Positions 17,107 through 25,455 of a stretch of DNA of 64,000 bases are shown here, piece by piece. The notes beneath the pieces were generated by a model. That model was not told the origin of the DNA and searched no databases. It saw only the letters and a program-made list of their open reading frames with translations. Position 1 is the first letter of the stretch. Each line of letters starts with the position of its first letter. Location of the stretch: the NCBI GenBank assembly GCA_029959865.1, contig JASCPE010000001.1, positions 682,001-746,000 of the forward strand, given 5' to 3'. Position numbers and translations under genes: made by a program. Source of the stretch: Microbacteriaceae bacterium PS02070 (GTDB lineage: Bacteria; Actinomycetota; Actinomycetes; Actinomycetales; Microbacteriaceae).

Positions 17107-18312
17107 TCAGGGCATGGGGCGCGGGGGCCAGACGTCGAGCGCACGCTCCCGGGCCTCGACGGACGCACCGCACACGGCGCCGGCAGCCACGACATCGCCG
17201 CCGAGCGTGGAGACAACGATCTCCGGTGCGGGGAGGTCGAGATCGGTGGGCAGGGCGAGCCGCGCGGCGCTGACGACTTCGTCGATCCCGTGGGAGATCG
17301 CACCCGAGACGACGACGCGGTGCGGATCGAACATGCTCCCCAGCACACTGACGATGCGAGCGAGCACGCCTCCGACGTGGCGCGCGGCCGCGCGGGCATC
17401 GGGATCGCCGGCGGCTGCGAGTTCGAGCACCGATTGGCCGGTGAGTTCCGGGGCGGGCGTGCGCGAGAGTGCGCTCGCCGGATCGAGCGTGCCGGCCGTG
17501 CGGGCCGCGTCGACCCACGCCACAAGCCGGGAACCGAGGCCGTCCGCGCTTCCCACGCCCTCGACATGGGCGAAGGCGATCATCTCGCCGACACCTCCGT
17601 GCGCGCCTCGCAGCAGGTGCCCGTCCACCACGACGCCCGCCCCCAAACGGTCACCCGCCAGGAGCGCGATGTAGTTGCCGCAGTCTCGAGCACCCCCGAT
17701 CGTGCCTTCGGCGACCGCGGCGAGGGAGGCGTCGTTGTCGATTCGCACGAGGGGCGCCCAGTCGAGGGCGTCGACGAGTCCGGGATTCATCCGCTCCCAG
17801 AAGCCATCGCGGTGAGCGGGGGAGTGACCTCGCGCATCGACGGGAGCCGGCACACCCACGCAGATCGAGAGCACATCCGCTCGTGAGTGATCACTGTCGG
17901 CGAGCGCAGCATCGATCAGCCGAATGACCCGCGCGACTCGGTCCGCCCCGGCTTCGGCTTCCGGCGCGTCCACATCGCGGCGGGTCGCGAGGGTGCGGCC
18001 ACACAGGTCGGAAACCGTCACGGTCAGGTGCGTGTTGCCCGCGTCGACGCCGACGAGCACGGCTGCCCCGGCCCGTAGCGAGAATCGCCGGGCGGGTCGC
18101 CCCTTGCGATAGTTCCCGGCGACGCGGGCATTGGGGAGCTCTTCCAAGAGTCCGAGTCGGGCCAGTGCGTCCATCGCCTCGATCGTCGTGGACCGAGTGA
18201 GACCCGTCGCTTCGATCGCATCGGTGGCCGTGAACTCACCCGCATCCCAGGCATACGCAAGGATCGCGTTGAGGCTCGCTGGCCGCGCTGCCGAGGGGGT
18301 AGGGGTGGACAC
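17107..18312 (-). CDS. ROK-family transcriptional repressor
   Basis: 401 residues. An N-terminal winged HTH (about 25-65: TATDAIEATGLTRSTTIEAM) is followed by the ROK sugar-kinase fold: VLVGVDAGNTHLTV (phosphate-binding), VRIDNDASLAAVAE and GDRLGAGVVVDGHLLRGAHG. The zinc-binding CxCGxxGC region expected after GHLLRGAHGGVGE is absent, so this is a cysteine-poor variant. Diverges from the alpha-glucoside operon across a 112-bp region with an inverted repeat, so it most likely represses that operon until a sugar is bound. GTG at 18312 chosen because upstream sequence is the shared promoter region. Confidence 0.85.
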   Translation of the reverse strand: MSTPTPSAARPASLNAILAYAWDAGEFTATDAIEATGLTRSTTIEAMDALARLGLLEELPNARVAGNYRKGRPARRFSLRAGAAVLVGVDAGNTHLTVTVSDLCGRTLATRRDVDAPEAEAGADRVARVIRLIDAALADSDHSRADVLSICVGVPAPVDARGHSPAHRDGFWERMNPGLVDALDWAPLVRIDNDASLAAVAEGTIGGARDCGNYIALLAGDRLGAGVVVDGHLLRGAHGGVGEMIAFAHVEGVGSADGLGSRLVAWVDAARTAGTLDPASALSRTPAPELTGQSVLELAAAGDPDARAAARHVGGVLARIVSVLGSMFDPHRVVVSGAISHGIDEVVSAARLALPTDLDLPAPEIVVSTLGGDVVAAGAVCGASVEARERALDVWPPRPMP

Positions 18313-18320
18313 GAAGATTC

Positions 18321-18348
18321 TTGACCTTCCGATTTCTGGGTGTAATAC
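18321..18348 (+). promoter_or_regulatory. Promoter of the alpha-glucoside ABC operon
   Basis: TTGACC (18321-18326) and TAATAC (18343-18348) are spaced 16 bp, a good sigma-70-type promoter. Transcription would start near 18355, about 70 bases before the GTG of the binding protein. Confidence 0.6.
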
Positions 18349-18355
18349 TGCCGTA

Positions 18356-18382
18356 TAGATTTTGATTCGGCGAGTAAATCTA
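18356..18382. promoter_or_regulatory. Inverted repeat, probable ROK operator
   Basis: TAGATTT (18356-18362) and AAATCTA (18376-18382) are perfect 7-bp arms 13 bp apart, just downstream of the -10 box. A bound repressor would block the promoter; the divergent ROK protein is the candidate. Confidence 0.55.
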
Positions 18383-18387
18383 GTCAA

Positions 18388-18403
18388 TGTGATTTTTGTC
18401 ACA
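18388..18403. promoter_or_regulatory. CRP/GlxR-type binding site
   Basis: TGTGATTTTTGTCACA matches the CRP consensus TGTGA-N6-TCACA at every conserved base. CRP-family regulators (GlxR in corynebacteria) use this site. It lies downstream of the predicted operon promoter, so it would repress the operon or serve the divergent ROK gene. Confidence 0.7.
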
Positions 18404-18424
18404 CGCAATGGAGCGGAGGACTGA

Positions 18425-19720
18425 GTGTCAGGGACAGGCAGACGGATCGTGGCGGCCGGGGCGGTCGCGACCCTCGCGGCCACACTTCTGGTGGGGTGTT
18501 CCCCCGATGGTCGCGAGACGATCCGCTTCACGTTCAGCAAGCGCGAAGCGATCGAGTTCATGAACCAGGTCGTGGCCGACTACAACGCCTCACAGGATGA
18601 CGTTCGCGTCGAGATGGACACCTCCGGTGTCGACGTCGTCTCCGCGAGCTTCGTGCGAGGGAATCCGCCCGACATCATGCTCGCCAACTACAACTACGAG
18701 GTCGCCCGGTTCGTGCAGCGGTGCGCGCTCACCGACCTGTCCGACACGCAGGCGGCGGCGAGCATACGCGATGACCTTCAGCCGCTCATGGCGCAGTACG
18801 GCACGTGCGGCGACGAAGTCAGCGCGCTGCCCTACTCCGTGATGGCCGCCTCCGTCATCTACAACAAGGAGATCTTCGCCGAGCACGACTTGGATGTCCC
18901 GCAGACGTGGGACGAGCTCATCGACGTCGCCGACACTCTGAAGGAAGCCGGTGTCACGCCGTTCTATGCGACCTTCAAGGACGACTGGACCGTCGCGCAG
19001 GGATGGTACGACTACACGATCGGCGGCTCGATCGACACCATCGAGTTCTTCAACCAGCTGGCCGCAGAGGGCACCGAGGTCGGTCCCGATGCGGCGGCGT
19101 CGTTCGAGAACGACTTCGCCGAACCGATGGACAAGATGCTCCAGCTCGCCGACAACTACGTCAACGAGAACGCCGCCAGCCGTGCGTACAACGACGGGAA
19201 CCTCGCCTTCGCAAACGGTGAGGCCGCGATGTACCTCCAGGGCCCCTGGGCCTTCAGCGAGATTGCCAAGACATCGCCGGACATGGAGCTAGGCAGCTTC
19301 CCCCTCCCGATGACCGACGATCCGGCCGATCTCGCCGTCCGCGTCAACATGGACCTCGCCGCGATGATCCCGGTCGAGTCCGACCATCACGAGGCCGCGC
19401 GCGACTTCCTGGAGTACCTGTATCAGCCCGAGATCATCGAGGCGTACAACGCATCGCAACTCGGCTTCACGCCAACCACCGACGCGGCCCCGCCCGACGA
19501 TGAGCGCATCGCCGAGATGCAGGAGTACTACGACAACGGGCAGATCTACCAGGGCGCTTCCGTGCTCGTGCCGAAGACCATTCCCGTCTTCAACTATTCG
19601 CAGGCGATCATCCTCGGGGATAACCCGGCATCGACGCTGCGCACGATGGATCAGGACTGGGCCCGCCTCGCCTTCCGGCAGCCGGCCCCGACCTCCGAAG
19701 CGAATGAGGCAACGCGATGA
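18425..19720 (+). CDS. Extracellular sugar-binding lipoprotein of ABC importer
   Basis: 431 residues. Signal peptide ending in lipobox LLVGC with Cys25, so the mature protein is a lipid-anchored binding protein on the outer face of the membrane. The rest is a family 1 solute-binding protein: NPPDIMLANYNYEVARF, ALPYSVMAASVIYNKEIF and WDELIDVADTLKEAGVTPF are typical. GTG at 18425 follows GGAGGACTGA closely. It is first in an operon with two MalFG-type permeases and a GH13 enzyme; the ATPase is not encoded here, so a shared MsiK-like ATPase from elsewhere is expected. Substrate likely an alpha-glucoside. Confidence 0.88.
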   Translation: MSGTGRRIVAAGAVATLAATLLVGCSPDGRETIRFTFSKREAIEFMNQVVADYNASQDDVRVEMDTSGVDVVSASFVRGNPPDIMLANYNYEVARFVQRCALTDLSDTQAAASIRDDLQPLMAQYGTCGDEVSALPYSVMAASVIYNKEIFAEHDLDVPQTWDELIDVADTLKEAGVTPFYATFKDDWTVAQGWYDYTIGGSIDTIEFFNQLAAEGTEVGPDAAASFENDFAEPMDKMLQLADNYVNENAASRAYNDGNLAFANGEAAMYLQGPWAFSEIAKTSPDMELGSFPLPMTDDPADLAVRVNMDLAAMIPVESDHHEAARDFLEYLYQPEIIEAYNASQLGFTPTTDAAPPDDERIAEMQEYYDNGQIYQGASVLVPKTIPVFNYSQAIILGDNPASTLRTMDQDWARLAFRQPAPTSEANEATR

Positions 19721-20625
19721 CGAACACGGCGACCCTCGTCACGACCGGCGGCAAGAAGGTGCGGCACAAGCGCAAGGTCGAGCCGATCTACTACTTCTTC
19801 CTCATCCCGACGCTCGTGCTGTTCACCCTGGCGATCACGCTTCCCGGCGTCATCGGTATCTTCTTCAGCTTCACCGACTCGATCGGGCTTGGCGAGTGGA
19901 ACTTCATCGGCTTCACCAACTACGTCGCCCTGTTCAGCGACCCCGCCATCCTGCAGTCATACCTGTTCACGTTCGGGTTCGCGATCACGACGGTCATCGT
20001 CGTCAACGTGCTCGCGTTCCTGCTCGCGGTAGGACTGACGGCGCGCATCAGGTTCAAGACGGGCCTTCGAACGATCTTCGTGATCCCGATGGTCATCTCG
20101 GGCATCATCATCGCCTACGTCTTCAACTTCCTCTTCTCCAACTCCGTTCCGGCGGCCGGGTCGGCGTTGGGCATCTCCTGGCTGGAGACGAGCCTGCTCG
20201 CCAACCCCGACCTCGCGTGGCTCGCGATCGTGATCGTCACCGCCTGGCAGGCGATCCCGGGCACGCTGCTCATCTACATCGCGGGGCTCCTGTCGGTCCC
20301 CGGTGACGTGTACGAGGCAGCCGACCTCGACGGCGCGAGCAAGGCGCAGCAGCTCTTCCGCATCACGTTGCCACTCGTGGCCGGTTACGTCGTGATCAAC
20401 GTGATCCTCGGCTTCAAGGGCTTCCTCAACGCGTACGACATCATCGTCGGCCTCACCAACGGTGGCCCCGGAACGGCCACCCGCAGCGTCGCGATGTCGA
20501 TCATCGCGGGCTTCAACGGCGGCGACTACGCGTACCAGATGGCGAACGCGACGATCTTCTTCATCGTCGCGGTCGTGATCTCCATCCTCCAACTCTCGCT
20601 CACGCGCGGAAGGAACACTGTCTGA
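19717..20625 (+). CDS. MalF-type sugar ABC permease
   Basis: 302 residues with six membrane helices, the first near residues 23-45. The EAA loop (EAADLDGASKAQQLFRITLP, about 205-225) contacts the ATPase. It overlaps the binding-protein gene by ATGA and ends in TGATG shared with the next permease. With that partner it forms the membrane channel of the importer. Closest in style to CUT1 di- and oligosaccharide systems. Confidence 0.88.
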   Translation: MTNTATLVTTGGKKVRHKRKVEPIYYFFLIPTLVLFTLAITLPGVIGIFFSFTDSIGLGEWNFIGFTNYVALFSDPAILQSYLFTFGFAITTVIVVNVLAFLLAVGLTARIRFKTGLRTIFVIPMVISGIIIAYVFNFLFSNSVPAAGSALGISWLETSLLANPDLAWLAIVIVTAWQAIPGTLLIYIAGLLSVPGDVYEAADLDGASKAQQLFRITLPLVAGYVVINVILGFKGFLNAYDIIVGLTNGGPGTATRSVAMSIIAGFNGGDYAYQMANATIFFIVAVVISILQLSLTRGRNTV

Positions 20626-21530
20626 TGTCGACTCACACCGCGCTCAACGCTGAGCAGCAGGCCGTGGCCGCCGAAGAACCCCGCGGTCGCCGCGCCAAGC
20701 ATCCCACCCTGGAGAGGGTCAGCTGGTCGTGGACGATCATCCTGATCCTGTGCGCCGTCACGGTGCTTCTGCCGCTGTATGTCACCATCACGATGGCGCT
20801 GAAGACCACCGGGCAAGCCGTCGATGGCAACGCGTTCTCCCTCCCGAATCCGATCAGCTTCGAGGGGTTCGTCCAAGCGTGGAACCTGACGCAGTTCCCC
20901 GTGGGTGCCGGGATCTCGATGTTCGTGACCGCGGGCACGGTGGTCGCAACGATCATCCTCGCGGCGTTCGCCTCCTACGCGATCGTGCGCAACTGGGACC
21001 GGAAGCTCTTCCGCTACTCGTTCTACTACCTGCTCGCGGCGATGTTCATCCCGTTCCCCGTCGTCGCTCTGCCCCAGATCCAGCTCACCGGTCGTGTCGG
21101 CCTGGACAATCCGGTCGGAGTTCTGATTCTGGCCACGATGTTCCAGCTCAGCTTCAGCGTGCTGCTGTTCACCGCGTTCCTGCGCTCGATTCCGCTCGAG
21201 CTCGAAGAGAGCGCCCGGATCGACGGCGCAACGACGTGGCAGACGTTCTGGCAGCTGATCTTCCCGCTGCTCGCGCCGATGAGCGCCACCGTCGGCATCT
21301 TTGCGTTCCTCTATGCCTGGAACGACTTCATGATGCCGTCGCTGATCATCTCCGACCCGGCACTGCAGACGTTGCCGGTGCGACAGAACCTGTTCCAGAC
21401 GCAGTTCAGCAACAACTACAACGTGTCGTTTGCGTCGTACCTGATGGCGATGGCGCCCGCCATCGTCGCGTACCTGTTCACGCAGCGCTGGGTGATGGAA
21501 GGTGTCACCCAGGGTGCTGTCAAGGGTTGA
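20625..21530 (+). CDS. MalG-type sugar ABC permease
   Basis: 301 residues, six membrane helices. The EAA motif reads ESARIDGATTWQTFWQLI (about 193-210). The cytosolic N-terminus of about 35 residues is basic. It starts inside the stop of the MalF-type gene (TGATG) and is followed after 45 bp by the glucosidase gene. Partner of the MalF-type permease in a CUT1 importer. Confidence 0.88.
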   Translation: MSTHTALNAEQQAVAAEEPRGRRAKHPTLERVSWSWTIILILCAVTVLLPLYVTITMALKTTGQAVDGNAFSLPNPISFEGFVQAWNLTQFPVGAGISMFVTAGTVVATIILAAFASYAIVRNWDRKLFRYSFYYLLAAMFIPFPVVALPQIQLTGRVGLDNPVGVLILATMFQLSFSVLLFTAFLRSIPLELEESARIDGATTWQTFWQLIFPLLAPMSATVGIFAFLYAWNDFMMPSLIISDPALQTLPVRQNLFQTQFSNNYNVSFASYLMAMAPAIVAYLFTQRWVMEGVTQGAVKG

Positions 21531-21575
21531 CCCGACCCATCCCCCCCCCGAGAAACCGAAAGGACACCTGTCTTC

Positions 21576-23252
21576 GTGACTGTTTCCGCAGACATCGCCC
21601 CCGACCTCGCGACCGAGCCCACCGCCCCCTGGTGGCGCCAGGCAGCGGTGTACCAGATCTACCCGCGCAGCTTCGCCGATTCCAACGGTGATGGGCTGGG
21701 GGACATCCCGGGCATCACCGCCAAGGCCGACTACCTGGCTGAGCTGGGGATCGATGCTGTCTGGCTGAGCCCGTTCTACCCGTCGGAGCTGGCCGACGGC
21801 GGCTACGACGTCGCCGACTACCGCAACGTCGACCCGCGGCTGGGGACCCTCGCCGATTTCGACGACATGCTCGCCGCGCTCCACGCGCGGGGAATCAAGA
21901 TCGTCGTGGATATCGTGCCCAACCATACGTCCGACCAGCACGAGTGGTTCCAGGCGGCGCTCGCCGCCGGTCGCGGTTCGGCCGAGCGAGAGCGGTACAT
22001 CTTCCGTGAGGGCTCCGGCCCGGACGGGGCGGAGCCCCCCACCGACTGGCTGTCAATCTTCGGCGGGTCCGCGTGGGAGCGAGTCGAAGACGGGCAGTGG
22101 TACCTCCACAACTTCGCCCGTGAACAGCCCGACCTCAACTGGGATCACCCCGACGTGCACGCCGACTTCTTGGAGACCCTCCGCTTCTGGTCGGACCGGG
22201 GCGTGGACGGGTTCCGCATCGACGTCGCGCACATGCTCACGAAGGACCTCACCGAGCCCCTGCCCTCGCGTGATGAGCTCGCTCTGATTCCGAAAGACGG
22301 CAACCACCCCCTGATCGACCGTGACGACGTGCACGAGATCTACGCGGAGTGGCGCGAGGTGTTCAACTCGTATGATCCTCCGCGTACCGCGGTCGCCGAG
22401 GCGTGGGTCGATCCGGCCCGCATCCACCTCTATGCGCGTCCGGAGAGCCTGGGGCAGGCGTTCAACTTCGATCTGCTGGAGTCGAGCTTCGACGCGCAGC
22501 AGTTCCGCGCCATCATCACGGAGAACCTCGCCCGTGCCGCCCAGTCCGGCTCGTCGAGCACGTGGGTGCTCTCCAACCACGACGTCGTGCGGCACGCGAC
22601 CCGCTACGGGATTCCGCAGCAGTCCGCAGATGCGGCCGGTGAGGTGCGTCACGGCGGCGAGTGGCTCCTGTCGGGCGGCAGCGAAGACCAGCTCGATCGC
22701 GAGAAGGGTCTGCATCGGGCCACGGCAGCCACCCTGTTCCTGTTCGGCCTGCCCGGCTCGACCTACCTCTACCAGGGCGAGGAGCTCGGCCTGCACGAGG
22801 TCGCCGATATCCCCGCCGACGAGCGGCAGGATCCCACCTTCTTCCGCACGAACGGCGAGGAGATCGGTCGTGACGGCTGCCGCGTTCCGCTGCCATGGAC
22901 CGCGGACGGTGGCTCCTTCGGTTTCGGTGACGGCGGCGCACATCTTCCGCAACCGCAGTGGTTCGCCGATTACGCGGTCGACCGCGAGGACGCCGACGCC
23001 GACTCGACGCTCAACCTCTACCGGAAGGCGCTTGCGCTGCGTCACACGCTGCAGACGCAGGAACAGCTCGAGTGGATCGAGACGGGGCGGGACGATGTGC
23101 TCCACTTCGCTCGGCCGAACGGGTGGCAGATCGTGACGAACTTCGGCACCGAGCCCTTCCCGCTCCCCGACGGGGACATCGTTCTGGCCAGCAGGTCCGT
23201 CTCCGACGGCCGACTTCCCGGCGAGGCCACCGTCTGGCTCGCACCGCGCTAG
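21576..23252 (+). CDS. GH13 alpha-glucosidase (oligo-1,6-glucosidase type)
   Basis: 558 residues, cytoplasmic (no signal peptide). The GH13 barrel shows YQIYPRSFADSNGDGLGDI, the nucleophile Asp216 in GFRIDVAHM, the acid/base Glu275 in AVAEAWVD and the transition-state Asp336 in LSNHDVVRH. Such enzymes hydrolyse alpha-1,4 or alpha-1,6 glucosides, or sucrose or trehalose, after uptake. GTG start at 21576 with AAAGGA upstream. Being the last gene of the ROK-linked ABC operon, it supplies glucose from the imported sugar. The precise linkage cannot be read from these motifs. Confidence 0.88.
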   Translation: MTVSADIAPDLATEPTAPWWRQAAVYQIYPRSFADSNGDGLGDIPGITAKADYLAELGIDAVWLSPFYPSELADGGYDVADYRNVDPRLGTLADFDDMLAALHARGIKIVVDIVPNHTSDQHEWFQAALAAGRGSAERERYIFREGSGPDGAEPPTDWLSIFGGSAWERVEDGQWYLHNFAREQPDLNWDHPDVHADFLETLRFWSDRGVDGFRIDVAHMLTKDLTEPLPSRDELALIPKDGNHPLIDRDDVHEIYAEWREVFNSYDPPRTAVAEAWVDPARIHLYARPESLGQAFNFDLLESSFDAQQFRAIITENLARAAQSGSSSTWVLSNHDVVRHATRYGIPQQSADAAGEVRHGGEWLLSGGSEDQLDREKGLHRATAATLFLFGLPGSTYLYQGEELGLHEVADIPADERQDPTFFRTNGEEIGRDGCRVPLPWTADGGSFGFGDGGAHLPQPQWFADYAVDREDADADSTLNLYRKALALRHTLQTQEQLEWIETGRDDVLHFARPNGWQIVTNFGTEPFPLPDGDIVLASRSVSDGRLPGEATVWLAPR

Positions 23253-23261
23253 ATCCCCGTC

Positions 23262-23329
23262 CGTGAGACTGCACCCTGCGCACAGCGGGGCCGCGGTCCC
23301 CACTGCCCAGAGGCAGGTGCAGTCTCACG
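23262..23329. repeat. Palindromic repeat, copy C, probable bidirectional terminator
   Basis: Perfect 14-bp arms CGTGAGACTGCACC (23262-23275) and GGTGCAGTCTCACG (23316-23329), with a smaller GC-rich hairpin inside. It lies between the ends of two convergent genes and shares the GAGACTGCAC arm with copies A and B. Confidence 0.75.
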
Positions 23330-23341
23330 ATGGGGTGCGGG

Positions 23342-24502
23342 TCAGGGGGAGCGTGATTCCCTGATCGTGTCAGCGGCGCGCTGAACGAGGCTGACGGCGT
23401 TCGAGACGAGGTCGGAGAGCGCCTCGTTCAGTGACGGCGCGTGCCAGGCATTCTCGAACAACTCCCGTTCCTGGGAAGCGGAGTCTTCCACCGCGGTCTC
23501 GTAGTCGTAGGAGGCGTCGGTCAACTCGGGGGTCAGATCGCCCGTCTCGAGAAGGTCCTCATCCGACCGGTCGGCCGGATCCTCCGTGCGCAGGGCCTCG
23601 CCTCGCTCGAGCCCCAGGCGGGCCAGTTTGCCCTGCGTGGAACGCAGCGCGGAGCATTGCGCGGCAAGCGGGCGGGGGCATTGATCCCGAAAGAGTGCGG
23701 CGGCGCGTTCGTGCCGGACCGTCACGTAGGTGTCCCACGCGTCTGCCGTCTTCCGTCGCTCGTCCATGTCGGTGAATGAGGGGCACCCGAACTCCCAGAC
23801 ACAGTCCACGGACAAGCGAGTCATCGTCCCGTTGCGCTCCACCGTCCGGATCGGAACGCGGTCGCCAGTGCGGTGGGCAAAGGTGTCCACATACGCGTTC
23901 CATGCGTCGGCGGCATCCCGGTCGAGGTCGTTCTGCGCAGCCACGAACGCGCAGGCCTCACTGACGACGGTGCGCGCCGGATCGGTGGCGTTGGTGATCA
24001 CCCGCGACGCGGCGTATGCGCGCGCCGACCCGTCGCGGTCAGCTTTCGCCGCTGTGTAGGGTTCACTCGTCTCGGCGCCGGCAACCTGAGCGAGCTCCGG
24101 TGGCGGAGGGTCATCGAGCGCGGTGGCCGCGGCGAGGATCTCGGTCGCATCGGAGCATGCCTGCGCGAGCTCGACGGCCGGGGGAACGGATCGGGTCGCG
24201 CTCGTGTCGTCGGTGTGTGCGCGCAACTGTGCGTACGCCTTGGCGAATGCGGCCGGGTCGAGGGCGGCGAGGTCGTCGACGCGGGGATCGTGATAGGCCT
24301 TCGTCCAGGCGCGCTTCTGGCTGAAGTAATCGTCTGTGGCCGCCTGGGCCTGCGTGCTCTGCACCCAGGTGGGCACAAAAACAGCGGCAAGAACGGCGAC
24401 AAGAACCAGGGGAACACCGATCGCGAGCACGAGACGGAGCCCGTTCGGCGCGCTGTGCACCGGAGGAGGTACCATCCGCTCCTGCGGCCCGCCCTTGCTC
24501 AT
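23342..24502 (-). CDS. Single-pass membrane protein of unknown function
   Basis: 386 residues. A short basic N-terminus (MSKGGPQERMVPPP) is followed by one membrane helix (about 23-46, LVLAIGVPLVLVAVLAAVF), then about 340 mostly helical residues with four to six Cys, including CVWEFGCPSF and the cluster QCPRPLAAQCSAL, consistent with disulfides outside the cell. Topology: N-terminus in, C-terminal domain outside. I chose ATG at 24502 because GAGAGGGA precedes it at good spacing; ATG at 24532 is possible. No family recognised. Convergent with the glucosidase gene. Confidence 0.6.
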   Translation of the reverse strand: MSKGGPQERMVPPPVHSAPNGLRLVLAIGVPLVLVAVLAAVFVPTWVQSTQAQAATDDYFSQKRAWTKAYHDPRVDDLAALDPAAFAKAYAQLRAHTDDTSATRSVPPAVELAQACSDATEILAAATALDDPPPPELAQVAGAETSEPYTAAKADRDGSARAYAASRVITNATDPARTVVSEACAFVAAQNDLDRDAADAWNAYVDTFAHRTGDRVPIRTVERNGTMTRLSVDCVWEFGCPSFTDMDERRKTADAWDTYVTVRHERAAALFRDQCPRPLAAQCSALRSTQGKLARLGLERGEALRTEDPADRSDEDLLETGDLTPELTDASYDYETAVEDSASQERELFENAWHAPSLNEALSDLVSNAVSLVQRAADTIRESRSP

Positions 24503-24618
24503 CTCGTCCCTCTCGTGGGACGGCTGTGCCATCCCCTTGTGTGACTTTAAGCGCTCCTGATGCATGGTCGCGACCGCGCCGGAACCGATCCGTGCCGAAG
24601 TGAAGTAGGTTCGCTCCC

Positions 24619-25371
24619 ATGGCGTGGAGCACACGGGAGCTGGCCGAACGGGCCGGGGTCACGCTCAACACCATCCGGCACTACCACCGGATGGGACTCT
24701 TGCCCGAGCCGACCCGACTCGCCAACGGGTACAAGCAGTACGGGCCACGTCATCTCGTCCGCGTTCTACGCATTCGGCGCCTCGTCGAACTCGGCGTCCC
24801 GCTCGCCGAGATGGACGACCTCAGCCGGGAGGACAACGCCGATGCGCTGCGTGCTCTCGATGAGCGTCTCGTCGCAAAGATCGCGCGTCTCCAGGAAGCG
24901 CGCGAGGGAATCGCCGCTCTCCTGCGCGAAGGCGCCCCGCTGGATAGTCCGGAAGGGTTCGAGGCCGTCGCTCGGGGACTCTCCGAGGGCGACACCGCAG
25001 TCCTCCACATCTACGCGCGCATGTATGACGAGCAGACGCTGGATTCCCTCAAAGAGATGGTGGCTAGCGACCCCGACGAGGAATCGGCGGCTCTGGACTC
25101 TCTTCCCGCGGACGCAGACGAAGAGACGCGCGCGGCTCTGGCCGCCACCTGGGCGCCGATCCTCGCCGAGAACCTTCGCCGCCACCCGTGGCTGACGGAC
25201 CCCGCGTCGCGTGCAGCGACGGATGCGACCCTCACGCATGAGACTCTCGTTCGCACGGTCGTGGAGTACTACAACGCGGCTCAGCTGGATGTCCTCGCGC
25301 GCGCGAGTCTCCAGGCCAAAGCTCTCCTCGGGGACGCTCTCCCTCCGAGCGATGCTGGCAAGACGCTGTAA
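24619..25371 (+). CDS. MerR-family regulator
   Basis: 250 residues. The N-terminal MerR HTH is clear: STRELAERAGVTLNTIRHYHRMGLLPEP then the winged YKQYGPRHLVRVLRIRRLVELG (about 3-65), followed by a coiled-coil dimer helix and a 150-residue C-terminal domain that should bind an effector, probably a drug or lipophilic cation. TAGGTT seven bases before the ATG suggests a leaderless start. Immediately downstream is a MerR-type promoter and a small multidrug-export-type gene, its probable target. Confidence 0.85.
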   Translation: MAWSTRELAERAGVTLNTIRHYHRMGLLPEPTRLANGYKQYGPRHLVRVLRIRRLVELGVPLAEMDDLSREDNADALRALDERLVAKIARLQEAREGIAALLREGAPLDSPEGFEAVARGLSEGDTAVLHIYARMYDEQTLDSLKEMVASDPDEESAALDSLPADADEETRAALAATWAPILAENLRRHPWLTDPASRAATDATLTHETLVRTVVEYYNAAQLDVLARASLQAKALLGDALPPSDAGKTL

Positions 25372-25375
25372 GCGC

Positions 25376-25406
25376 TTGACTGTGTTCTAGGAACATAGTT
25401 TCTGCT
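25376..25406 (+). promoter_or_regulatory. MerR-type promoter with 19-bp spacer operator
   Basis: TTGACT (25376-25381) is followed by a 19-bp spacer and a weak TCTGCT (25401-25406). Inside the spacer lies the near-palindrome CTGTGTTC-TAG-GAACATAG. Over-long spacers with a central palindrome are the hallmark of MerR activation by DNA unwinding. The -10 is weak, so the assignment is tentative. Confidence 0.55.
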
Positions 25407-25455
25407 GAATACTGCAGCCGGGATCGTCCCGGCCACTTCAGCAGAGGATCCCACC

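Noticed and set aside
16295..17674. Long plus-strand frame of about 460 codons opposite the Dcu-type and ROK genes
   Set aside because: Composition is Thr/Ala/Arg/Ser-rich without domains, and it lies antisense to two well-supported genes. It is a GC-bias shadow.
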